64,000 bases of DNA from Streptomyces sp. NBC_00234 (lineage in GTDB: Bacteria; Actinomycetota; Actinomycetes; Streptomycetales; Streptomycetaceae): NCBI RefSeq assembly GCF_036195325.1, contig NZ_CP108101.1:6014001-6078000 (forward strand). The letters are read 5' to 3'. How positions within the stretch are numbered: position 1 is the stretch's first letter; each line of letters begins with the position of its first letter. The translations under genes and the position numbers were made by a program. Shown here in pieces: positions 57,491 to 64,000 of the stretch. The notes beneath the pieces are model-generated. The model had not been told where the DNA came from. It ran no database searches and saw nothing but the letters and a program-made list of their open reading frames with translations.

Positions 57491-57524
57491 CGGGCGGCGT
57501 CCCCCTGGCAGGGGAAGCCGCCCG
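57491..57524. terminator. Bidirectional terminator after the trypsin-like gene
   Basis: CGGGCGGC-GTCCCC-CTGGCA-GGGGAA-GCCGCCCG forms a hairpin with an eight-base outer stem and an inner GC-rich stem; it separates convergent genes. Confidence 0.75.
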
Positions 57525-57571
57525 TCGGCCGATTCAGGAACCGGACCCTGGCTCGTCGTGGATGCGAGGTG

Positions 57572-57805
57572 TCAGTGTTGTTCCTCGTCGGCGGCACTTG
57601 CCTGCACGGCAGTGAGCCGATCCGTCTCATCCTGTATTTCCGCGGCGATCTTCTTGAGTTCCGGCTCGAACTTGCGACCGTGGTGGGCGCAGAAGAGCAG
57701 TTCACCGCCGCTGATCAGGACGACGCGCAGGTATGCCTGGGCGCCGCAACGGTCACAGCGGTCTGCTGCGGTCAGCGGGCTCGCGGGGGTCAGAACAGTA
57801 GTCAC
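57572..57805 (-). CDS. Small DUF7455-type zinc-ribbon-like protein
   Basis: A 77-aa protein widely conserved in Streptomyces next to parE. CDRCGAQAYLRVVLISGGEL is followed by LLFCAHHGRKF, giving a CxxC and CxHH quartet that could bind zinc (PLTAADRCDRCG to FCAHHG). The C-terminal 30 residues are a charged helix. Start ATG 57805 is preceded on the minus strand by GAGGCGAC. Function unknown. It is divergent from parE with about 440 bases between. Confidence 0.8.
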   Translation of the reverse strand: MTTVLTPASPLTAADRCDRCGAQAYLRVVLISGGELLFCAHHGRKFEPELKKIAAEIQDETDRLTAVQASAADEEQH

Positions 57806-58243
57806 GTCGCCTCTTCTCTAGCTCGACGAGCTGTCGTACCAGGGTCAACATCCAACCAGGCCGAAAACGTTCCCGCTCGTGGCTTTTCTTCGAAACTTCT
57901 TCTCGAGATGGCTGTCTGTTGCCGGTTGGCGGCGAATGTGCCGTATTGCGTAGCGCTACGGTTTCGCGTTGCTTGTCTTGGTGGGTCCGTCCGCCCGGCC
58001 GGCTTGCCGGGTTGTTCATGAGGACGTGCCCGGAGCCTAAATGGTTCATGCCTCGAAGGGAACGTGATGTGCACGTCACTCCAACGAATGATCGAACGTG
58101 TATGCGACGCTGCACTAGCATGAGGATTCCCCGTGGGTGGCGTTACAACCGCTCTACCAGGGCTCTGTAGGCTCTCAGCGGCTACCGAAGTCGAGCCCGT
58201 TACCCAGTGGGCCCCAAATGAAATTCAGCGAGGAGCGAACCGC
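57806..58243. other. Divergent region between zinc-ribbon gene and parE
   Basis: About 440 bases of relatively low GC without a supported gene. Features: a 12-bp palindrome CGTAGCGCTACG at 57949-57960, and TCGAAC at 58092-58097 that gives only a half SOS box. GCGAGGAGCG just before GTG 58244 is the parE ribosome site. Promoters for both genes are presumably here but were not resolved. Confidence 0.5.
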
Positions 58244-60376
58244 GTGACCGCCGATACGTCCGTGCCGTCCACTGCGCTGCTGACCGGAGCAGGCGGCGTC
58301 GTAGACAGGGACAGCTCCAACTACACCGCGCGGCACCTTCTGGTCCTTGAGGGGCTTGAGGCGGTTCGCAAGCGCCCGGGGATGTACATCGGGTCCACCG
58401 ACAGCCGCGGTCTCATGCACTGCGTGTGGGAAATCATCGACAACTCGGTCGACGAGGCCCTCGGTGGCTACTGCGACGCCATCGAGGTCATCCTCCACGA
58501 CGACGGTTCCGTCGAGGTCCGGGACAACGGCCGCGGCATCCCGGTCGACGTCGAGCCCAAGACGGGGCTCTCCGGCATCGAGGTCGTCATGACCAAGCTG
58601 CACGCCGGCGGAAAGTTCGGCGGCGGCTCGTACGCGGCCTCCGGCGGCCTGCACGGCGTGGGCGCCTCCGTGGTCAACGCCCTCTCCGCCCGGCTGGACG
58701 TCGAGGTCGACAGGAACAGCTCGACCCACTCGATCAGCTTCCGGCGCGGCGTCCCCGGGATGTTCACCGAGCAGGGCCCGGACAGCCCGTTCGATCCGGC
58801 CAACGGGCTGCGCAAGGGGAAGCGGGTCCCGAAGAACCGCACCGGTACCCGGGTGCGGTACTGGGCGGACCGGCAGATCTTCCTCAAGGACGCCAAGCTC
58901 AACCTGGAGACGCTCCACCAGCGGGCCCGCCAGACCGCCTTCCTCGTCCCGGGGCTCACCATCGTCGTCCGCGACGAGCGGGGCATCGACGGCGAGGGAA
59001 AGACGGAAGAGACGTTCCGCTTCGACGGTGGAATCAGCGAATTCTGTGAGTACCTGGCGCAGGACAAGGCCGTCTGCGACATCCAGCGCCTGACGGGCAC
59101 CGGCACCTTCAAGGAGACCGTGCCGGTTCTCGACGAGCGCGGTCACATGACGCCCACCGAGGTGACCCGGGAGCTCGGTGTGGACATCGCGCTGCGCTGG
59201 GGCACCGGGTACGACACCAACGTCAAGTCCTTCGTCAACATCATCGCCACCCCCAAGGGCGGCACGCACGTGTCCGGATTCGAACGCTCCGTGACCAAGA
59301 CGGTCAACGAGGTGCTCCGCTCCGCCAAGCTGCTGCGCGTCGCCGAGGACGACATCGTCAAGGACGACGCCCTGGAGGGCCTCACGGCGGTCGTCACCGT
59401 ACGACTGGCGGAGCCGCAGTTCGAGGGGCAGACCAAGGAGGTGCTCGGCACCTCCGCGGCCAACCGGATCGTCTCCACCGTGGTGGCCAGGGAGCTCAAG
59501 GCGTTCCTGACCTCCACCAAGCGTGACGCCAAGGCGCAGGCCAGGGCCGTGCTGGACAAGGCGGTGGCCGCGGCCCGCACCCGCATCGCAGCCCGTCAGC
59601 ACAAGGACGCGCAGCGTCGCAAGACCGCGCTCGAGTCCTCCTCGCTGCCCGCGAAGCTCGCCGACTGCCGCAGCGACGACGTGGGCCGCAGCGAGCTCTT
59701 CATCGTGGAGGGCGACTCGGCGCTCGGTACGGCCAAGCTGGCCCGGAACAGCGAGTTCCAGGCCCTGCTGCCGATCCGGGGCAAGATTCTCAACGTTCAG
59801 AAGTCGTCCGTCTCGGACATGCTCAAGAACGCCGAGTGCGGCGCCATCATCCAGGTCATAGGGGCCGGGTCCGGGCGGACCTTCGACATCGACGCCGCCC
59901 GCTACGGCAAGATCGTCCTGCTGGTGGACGCCGACGTCGACGGCGCCCACATCCGGTGTCTGCTGCTCACGCTCTTCCAGCGGTACATGCGGCCCATGGT
60001 CGAGGCGGGGCGGGTCTTCGCCGCCGTGCCGCCGCTGCACCGGATCGAGCTCGTCCAGCCCAAGAAGGGCCAGGACAAGTACGTCTACACGTACTCCGAC
60101 GGCGAGCTGCGCCAGACGCTGCTGGAGCTCCAGCGGAAGAACGTCCGGATCAAGGACTCGATCCAGCGCTACAAGGGTCTCGGCGAGATGGACGCGGACC
60201 AGCTGGCGGAGACCACGATGGACCCGCGGCACCGCACCCTGCGGCGGATCAACATCGGCGACCTCGAATCCTCCGAGCAGGTGTTCGATCTCCTGATGGG
60301 CAACGAGGTGGCGCCCCGCAAGGAGTTCATCACCAGCTCGGCCGCCACGCTCGACCGGTCGCGCATCGACGCCTGA
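58244..60376 (+). CDS. parE: DNA topoisomerase IV/gyrase-type subunit B (ParE)
   Basis: A 710-aa type IIA topoisomerase B subunit. GTG 58244 has GAGGAG upstream. The GHKL ATPase has RKRPGMYIGSTDSRG, IIDNSVDEALGGY and the loop GLHGVGASVVNALS. The transducer has the QTK-loop LAEPQFEGQTKEVLG. The TOPRIM domain has IVEGDSALGTAKLARN and DADVDGAHIRCLLL. The C-terminal helix IQRYKGLGEMDADQLAETTM is standard. EGDSALG rather than EGDSAGG and a gene near hrdB, without gyrA next to it, favour ParE over GyrB. The partner parC is outside the window. It decatenates replicated chromosomes. Confidence 0.92.
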   Translation: MTADTSVPSTALLTGAGGVVDRDSSNYTARHLLVLEGLEAVRKRPGMYIGSTDSRGLMHCVWEIIDNSVDEALGGYCDAIEVILHDDGSVEVRDNGRGIPVDVEPKTGLSGIEVVMTKLHAGGKFGGGSYAASGGLHGVGASVVNALSARLDVEVDRNSSTHSISFRRGVPGMFTEQGPDSPFDPANGLRKGKRVPKNRTGTRVRYWADRQIFLKDAKLNLETLHQRARQTAFLVPGLTIVVRDERGIDGEGKTEETFRFDGGISEFCEYLAQDKAVCDIQRLTGTGTFKETVPVLDERGHMTPTEVTRELGVDIALRWGTGYDTNVKSFVNIIATPKGGTHVSGFERSVTKTVNEVLRSAKLLRVAEDDIVKDDALEGLTAVVTVRLAEPQFEGQTKEVLGTSAANRIVSTVVARELKAFLTSTKRDAKAQARAVLDKAVAAARTRIAARQHKDAQRRKTALESSSLPAKLADCRSDDVGRSELFIVEGDSALGTAKLARNSEFQALLPIRGKILNVQKSSVSDMLKNAECGAIIQVIGAGSGRTFDIDAARYGKIVLLVDADVDGAHIRCLLLTLFQRYMRPMVEAGRVFAAVPPLHRIELVQPKKGQDKYVYTYSDGELRQTLLELQRKNVRIKDSIQRYKGLGEMDADQLAETTMDPRHRTLRRINIGDLESSEQVFDLLMGNEVAPRKEFITSSAATLDRSRIDA

Positions 60377-60586
60377 CCGCTCACCGCTCACCGCGACAGG
60401 GGTCCTCCCGCACCAGGGAGGGCCCCTGACGCATGCGGTACACGCACCATCGGGTCATCGCACAACCGACCAGGCGGTACGTCACCTGAAGAGGTGAAGC
60501 CCGGCGAATGAAGTGCCCGGGATCTTCCCGATCTGCCCATTCTTGGCTACGCGGCCGAAAAGGTCCGTGGACAAGGGAGTAGTTCG

Positions 60587-61063
60587 GTGGAGAAGGAAGC
60601 AGGGTTCGAGGCCGCAGCGGTGCGGCTGGACGACCCGTGGTACGACGAGCCGCCCCCGGGCTGGGGCGAGCTGGACGGTACGGGCAGCGGTGTGCCCGAG
60701 GGGCCGTCCGGGCCCGCACTGCCGCAGCAGGGCCACAGCGCGGCGGACATCTACCTGGAAGTGCAGCGCAGCGAGGCGTTCCGCGAAGTGCGCCGCAGGT
60801 ACCGGCGCTTCGTGGTCCCGGCGGCGGTGGCCTTCCTCCTCTGGTACGTCGCCTACGTCGTCGCGGCCACGACGGCACACGAACTGATGGCCCGTCCGGT
60901 GGCCGGCGCCGTCAACGTCGCGATGGTCGCCGGGCTCGGGCAGTTCCTCACCACCTTCCTCCTGACCTGGGCGTACGCGCGCCACGCGCGGCTGCGCAGG
61001 GACCGGGCGGCGCTCGATCTGCGGTGGGACACCCAGGAGATGACGAGAGGGATCGGGCGTTGA
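60587..61063 (+). CDS. DUF485 membrane protein
   Basis: A 158-aa protein with a ~55-residue acidic/Pro-rich cytosolic N-terminus and the DUF485 signature: YLEVQRSEAFREVRRRYRRF, then two helices FVVPAAVAFLLWYVAYVVAA and VAMVAGLGQFLTTFLLTWAY. DUF485 (YjcH-type) subunits are encoded with acetate/pyruvate symporters and support them. GTG 60587 has AAGGGAG upstream. The TGA stop overlaps the symporter TTG start by four bases, so the two proteins are translationally coupled. Confidence 0.92.
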   Translation: MEKEAGFEAAAVRLDDPWYDEPPPGWGELDGTGSGVPEGPSGPALPQQGHSAADIYLEVQRSEAFREVRRRYRRFVVPAAVAFLLWYVAYVVAATTAHELMARPVAGAVNVAMVAGLGQFLTTFLLTWAYARHARLRRDRAALDLRWDTQEMTRGIGR

Positions 61064-62667
61064 GCGCGGACGAGTGGGGCGGGGACCACCAGACGCTGGC
61101 GCTCCTGCTGTTCAGCGCGTTCATCGCGGTGACGCTCGGCATCACCACCTGGGTGGGCCGGAACCGGCAGGGCTCGCCGGAGGAGTTCTACGCGGGCGGG
61201 CGGCTGTTCTCGCCCATGGAGAACGGATTCGCCATCGCGGGCGACTACATGTCGGCGGCGTCCTTCCTCGGTATCTCCGGGCTGATCGCCCTCTTCGGCT
61301 ACGACGGCATGCTCTACTCGGTCGGCTTCCTCGTGGCCTGGCTGGTCGTCCTGCTCCTCGTTGCCGAACTCGTGCGCAACTGCGGCCGGTTCACCCTCGC
61401 CGATGTGGTCGCCGCACGCATGGCGGAGCGGCCCGTACGCACGGCGGTGGGTGCCTCGTCCGTCACCGTCTCCGTGCTCTACCTGGTGGCGCAGATGGTG
61501 GGCGCCGGCAGTCTCGTGGCGCTGCTCCTCGGCGGTACGAGCGATGCCGCACGCTCCTGGACCGTCGTGGGGGTCGGGGCGCTGATGGTGATCTACGTGT
61601 CGCTGGGCGGCATGCGGGCCACCACCTGGATCCAGATCGTCAAGGCCGTCCTGCTCATGGCGGGTGCGGTCGCGCTCACGGTGCTCGTCCTGGTGCACTT
61701 CCACGGCAACGTCAACGCGCTGCTCAACTCCGCCGCCGAACGCAGCGGCCACGGCAAGGACTTCCTCGCCCCCGGACTCCGGTACGGCGGCAGCTGGACG
61801 GCCCGGTTCGACTTCATCAGCCTGGGCCTGGCCCTGGTGCTGGGTACGGCCGGGCTGCCGCACATCCTCTCGCGCTTCTACACCGTGCCCACGGCCCGGG
61901 CAGCCCGCCGCTCCGTCGTCTGGTCCATCGGGCTCATCGGCAGCTTCTATCTGATGACGATCGTGCTCGGGTTCGGCGCGGCGGCGCTGGTCGGCCCGGC
62001 GGACGTACGGGCGTCGAACGCCTCGGGGAACACGGCCGTCCCGTTGCTGGCCCTGGTGCTCGGCGGCGGTGAGGGCTCCACCGGCGGAACGGTTCTCTTC
62101 GCCGTGGTCGCAGCCATCGCCTTCGCGACCATCCTGGCGGTCGTCGCCGGGATCACGCTGGCCTCGTCGGCGTCCGTGGCGCACGACCTCTACGCCTCGC
62201 TCAGGCGTCCCGGCGCCCGGCAGCACAGCGAGGTCGCGGTCGCACGGGTCGCCGCCGCGGGGGTCGGGGTGGTCGCCATCGCGCTGGGGCTCCTCGCCCA
62301 GGACCTGAACGTCGCGTTCCTGGTCGGACTCGCCTTCGCCGTGGCGGCTTCGGCCAATCTGCCGGCCCTGCTCTACTCGCTGTTCTGGCGGAACTTCACC
62401 ACCCGCGGAGCCGTCTGGGCGGTCTACGGCGGGCTGATCCCCGCCATCCTGCTCGTCCTGCTCTCACCGGTCGTCTCGGGCAGCCCCGCCTCGCTGTTCC
62501 CGGGCGTGGACTTCCAGCTCTTCCCCCTGGAGAATCCCGGACTCGTCTCCATTCCGCTGGGGTTCCTGGCCGGCTGGCTGGGCACGGTGACCTCGCCGGA
62601 ACCGCCCGACGAGGCGAAGCACGCGGAGACCGAGGTCCGCTCGCTGACCGGGGCGGGAGCGGTGTGA
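61060..62667 (+). CDS. Sodium/solute (acetate-type) symporter, ActP/MctC family
   Basis: A 535-aa transporter of the sodium:solute symporter family with about 13 helices. TTG 61060 is the start, in TTGA overlap with the DUF485 gene, with GAGAGG upstream; the alternative is a GTG/ATG well inside helix 1. Typical features are FYAGGRLFSPMENGFAIAGD, YMSAASFLGISGLIALFGYD in helix 2, and GTAGLPHILSRFYTVPTARA (Na+/substrate site region). The family takes up acetate, propionate or pyruvate; the exact substrate is not readable. A convergent CitA/CitB-type two-component system next to it may control expression. Confidence 0.92.
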   Translation: MSADEWGGDHQTLALLLFSAFIAVTLGITTWVGRNRQGSPEEFYAGGRLFSPMENGFAIAGDYMSAASFLGISGLIALFGYDGMLYSVGFLVAWLVVLLLVAELVRNCGRFTLADVVAARMAERPVRTAVGASSVTVSVLYLVAQMVGAGSLVALLLGGTSDAARSWTVVGVGALMVIYVSLGGMRATTWIQIVKAVLLMAGAVALTVLVLVHFHGNVNALLNSAAERSGHGKDFLAPGLRYGGSWTARFDFISLGLALVLGTAGLPHILSRFYTVPTARAARRSVVWSIGLIGSFYLMTIVLGFGAAALVGPADVRASNASGNTAVPLLALVLGGGEGSTGGTVLFAVVAAIAFATILAVVAGITLASSASVAHDLYASLRRPGARQHSEVAVARVAAAGVGVVAIALGLLAQDLNVAFLVGLAFAVAASANLPALLYSLFWRNFTTRGAVWAVYGGLIPAILLVLLSPVVSGSPASLFPGVDFQLFPLENPGLVSIPLGFLAGWLGTVTSPEPPDEAKHAETEVRSLTGAGAV

Positions 62668-62680
62668 ACGAGAGGCCGGG

Positions 62681-63358
62681 TCAGCTGCCCGTGGCCCAGG
62701 TGTAGCGGTGTTCCGGGCGGCCCGTCTCGCCGTACCGCAGGGACAGGCGGACCCGCCCGGTGCGCTCCAGCAGCTTCAGATAGCGCTGTGCGGTCTGCCT
62801 GCTCATCCCGGCGCTCTCCGCGATCTCCTGCGCGGAGAGCGGCCGGTCGGCGGTGCGCAGCGCCTGCCGTACGAGTTCCGCGGTGGTCGGTGAATGTCCC
62901 TTGGGGAGGTCGGGCTCGCCGACGGTCCACAGGGCGCCGAAAAGCCGGTCCACCTCGGCCTGTTCGGCCTCGCCGCCGCTTTCCAGCGTGTGGTGCAGGG
63001 CCGCGTACGCCTCCAGTTTGGTGCGCAGGCCCGCGTAGGTGAACGGCTTCACCAGGTACTGGAGCGCGCCGTGCCGCATGGCGGCCTGCACGGTGGCCAC
63101 ATCGCGGGCCGCGGTCACCATGATCACGTCCGTGTGGTGGCCGAGCGCGCGGAGTTCCCGGACCACGGAGAGGCCGTTGCGGTCGGGGAGGTAGTGGTCG
63201 AGCAGGACGAGGTCGACGGGCGTCTCCGCGAGCCTGGCGAGTGCCTCGGCCGCGGTGTGGGCCTGCGCGGCCACCCGGAAGCCGGGCACCTTGGAGACGT
63301 ACGCCGCGTTGATCTGCGCGACGCGGACGTCGTCGTCGACGATCAGCACCTCGATCAC
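62681..63358 (-). CDS. CitB/DcuR-type response regulator
   Basis: A 225-aa regulator whose receiver has IEVLIVDDDVRVAQINAAYV and the phospho-acceptor Asp54 (LLDHYLPDRNG), with the conserved Lys in YLVKPF. The C-terminal HTH (SAQEIAESAGMSRQTAQRYL) is of the CitB/DctR class. Start ATG 63358 overlaps the kinase stop (ATGA on the minus strand), so they are coupled. Such systems usually sense di- or tricarboxylates or other organic acids. The adjacent acetate-type symporter is the likely target. Confidence 0.93.
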   Translation of the reverse strand: MIEVLIVDDDVRVAQINAAYVSKVPGFRVAAQAHTAAEALARLAETPVDLVLLDHYLPDRNGLSVVRELRALGHHTDVIMVTAARDVATVQAAMRHGALQYLVKPFTYAGLRTKLEAYAALHHTLESGGEAEQAEVDRLFGALWTVGEPDLPKGHSPTTAELVRQALRTADRPLSAQEIAESAGMSRQTAQRYLKLLERTGRVRLSLRYGETGRPEHRYTWATGS

Positions 63359-64000
63359 GGGGCCTCTTCCGTCGCAGCGAGGGGGGTGACCGGAGCGTCC
63401 GGGGCCCCGGGCTCGTGCAGGGCCTCGGGGAGGACCACGGTGAACACCGCCCCGCCTTCCGCGGCCGTGGCGACGGCCGCGCTTCCGCCCTGGCGCTCCG
63501 CCAGCCGTCGTACCAGCGCGAGCCCGAGTCCGCGTTTTCCGTGCGCCGGGAGCTCCTTGGTGGACCAGCCCTCCGTGAAGATCGATTCACGCTGGTCTGC
63601 CGGTACGCCGGCGCCGCTGTCCCGCACCCGGAGAATCACCGTAGGCCCCTCCGCCCACAGCCCCACCTCGACGAGGGCGTCCGCCGACCCGGCCGCCGCG
63701 TCCAGCGCGTTGTCGACGAGGTTGCCGACGACCGTGACCAGGCCGCGCGGGTCCACGAGCCGGTCCGGGAGCAGGGTGCCGGGGGCCATGCGCAGCGAGA
63801 CCCCGCGTTCGGCGGACACCGTGGCCTTGCCGACCAGGAGTGCGGCCAGCAGCGGGTCGTGGACCCGCTCGGTGACCTGTTCCGCGGTCGCGCGGTGGAC
63901 GCCGACGACCTCGGTGACGAACTCCATCGCGTCGTCGTGCATCTCCAGCTCCAGCAGACCCAGGAGGGTGTGCAGCCGGTTGGCGTGCTCGTGGTCCTGG
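63355..64000 (-). CDS. CitA/DcuS-type sensor histidine kinase, C-terminal part
   Basis: Partial gene continuing beyond the window end; about 215 residues are visible. The first residues in the window are QDHEHANRLHTLLGLLELEM, the SPOB_a-type phospho-acceptor motif (HEHANRLH), so the histidine is included. The ATPase domain shows VVGNLVDNALDAAAG, RVRDSGAGVPA and GKRGLGLALVRRLAERQGGS. The N-terminal PAS/extracytoplasmic sensor lies outside the window. It is upstream of its regulator in a two-gene operon, overlapping by four bases. Confidence 0.93.
   Translation of the reverse strand, partial: QDHEHANRLHTLLGLLELEMHDDAMEFVTEVVGVHRATAEQVTERVHDPLLAALLVGKATVSAERGVSLRMAPGTLLPDRLVDPRGLVTVVGNLVDNALDAAAGSADALVEVGLWAEGPTVILRVRDSGAGVPADQRESIFTEGWSTKELPAHGKRGLGLALVRRLAERQGGSAAVATAAEGGAVFTVVLPEALHEPGAPDAPVTPLAATEEAP

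Noticed and set aside
58092..58107. SOS box upstream of parE
   Set aside because: TCGAAC is present but the second half (ATGCGA) matches GTTCGA in only four of six positions; treated as chance.
1..64000. Mobile elements, integrated plasmids or CRISPR arrays
   Set aside because: No transposase, integrase, att-like duplication, cas gene or regularly spaced repeat was recognised, and gene order is that of the Streptomyces core.

Overview
The window is high-GC actinobacterial chromosome, almost certainly Streptomyces. Evidence: GC-rich third codon positions, frequent GTG starts, TTA codons that are nearly absent, a HrdB-type principal sigma factor with a Lys/Ala-rich N-terminus, and the core order miaB - miaA - dapF - RelA/SpoT homologue - hflX - dinG - lexA - nrdR - nrdJ - rnhB - recQ - hrdB - parE. 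No rRNA, tRNA, CRISPR, transposase or integrase was recognised.

Layout. 1-2.6 kb: end of an OmpR-type regulator, its histidine kinase, and a convergent orphan TAXI-type binding protein. 2.7-13.5 kb: housekeeping block (miaB, an extradiol-dioxygenase-like protein, an antitoxin-family gene, miaA, a membrane protein, dapF, an RSH protein, an M1 aminopeptidase, hflX). 13.7-14.9 kb: a lipoprotein serine protease. 15.2-21.3 kb: a four-gene NRPS-independent siderophore (NIS) operon with a diaminobutyrate-type aminotransferase, two IucA/IucC synthetases and an IucB/RhbD-type acetyltransferase. No amine decarboxylase, N-hydroxylase, transporter or evident iron box accompanies it. 21.3-28.3 kb: DNA repair and dNTP supply (dinG, lexA, nrdR-nrdJ). 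28.3-33.5 kb: TerD, a YdbC-like protein, a histidine phosphatase, an ADP-ribosylglycohydrolase and a DUF4173 membrane protein. 33.5-36 kb: an efflux pump with a divergent TetR regulator and twin operators. 36-41.2 kb: rnhB, a frame lacking a normal start codon, a conserved hypothetical gene, a RecQ helicase fused to a phosphoribosyltransferase-like domain, and a cold-shock protein. 41.4-46.8 kb: a NarL-type two-component system followed by an ABC exporter. 47.2-54.6 kb: DUF4192, a glycogen-debranching-like protein with a collagen-like tract, a NrtR-like Nudix protein, an ABC ATPase-permease fusion and a FadR-type regulator. 54.9-64 kb: hrdB, a secreted trypsin, a small zinc-ribbon protein, parE, a DUF485/acetate-type symporter pair and a convergent CitA/CitB-type two-component system that is cut by the window end.

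The most noteworthy items are the cryptic NIS operon, whose last gene carries an in-frame TTA codon (possible bldA control); a second TTA at codon 6 of the efflux pump; a perfect 78-bp palindrome shared by two convergent genes; an inverted pair of perfect DnaA boxes far from any recognisable origin; and the RecQ-PRTase fusion. At least eleven genes have a TANNNT-like -10 hexamer only 6-10 bases before the start codon, which suggests leaderless mRNAs.
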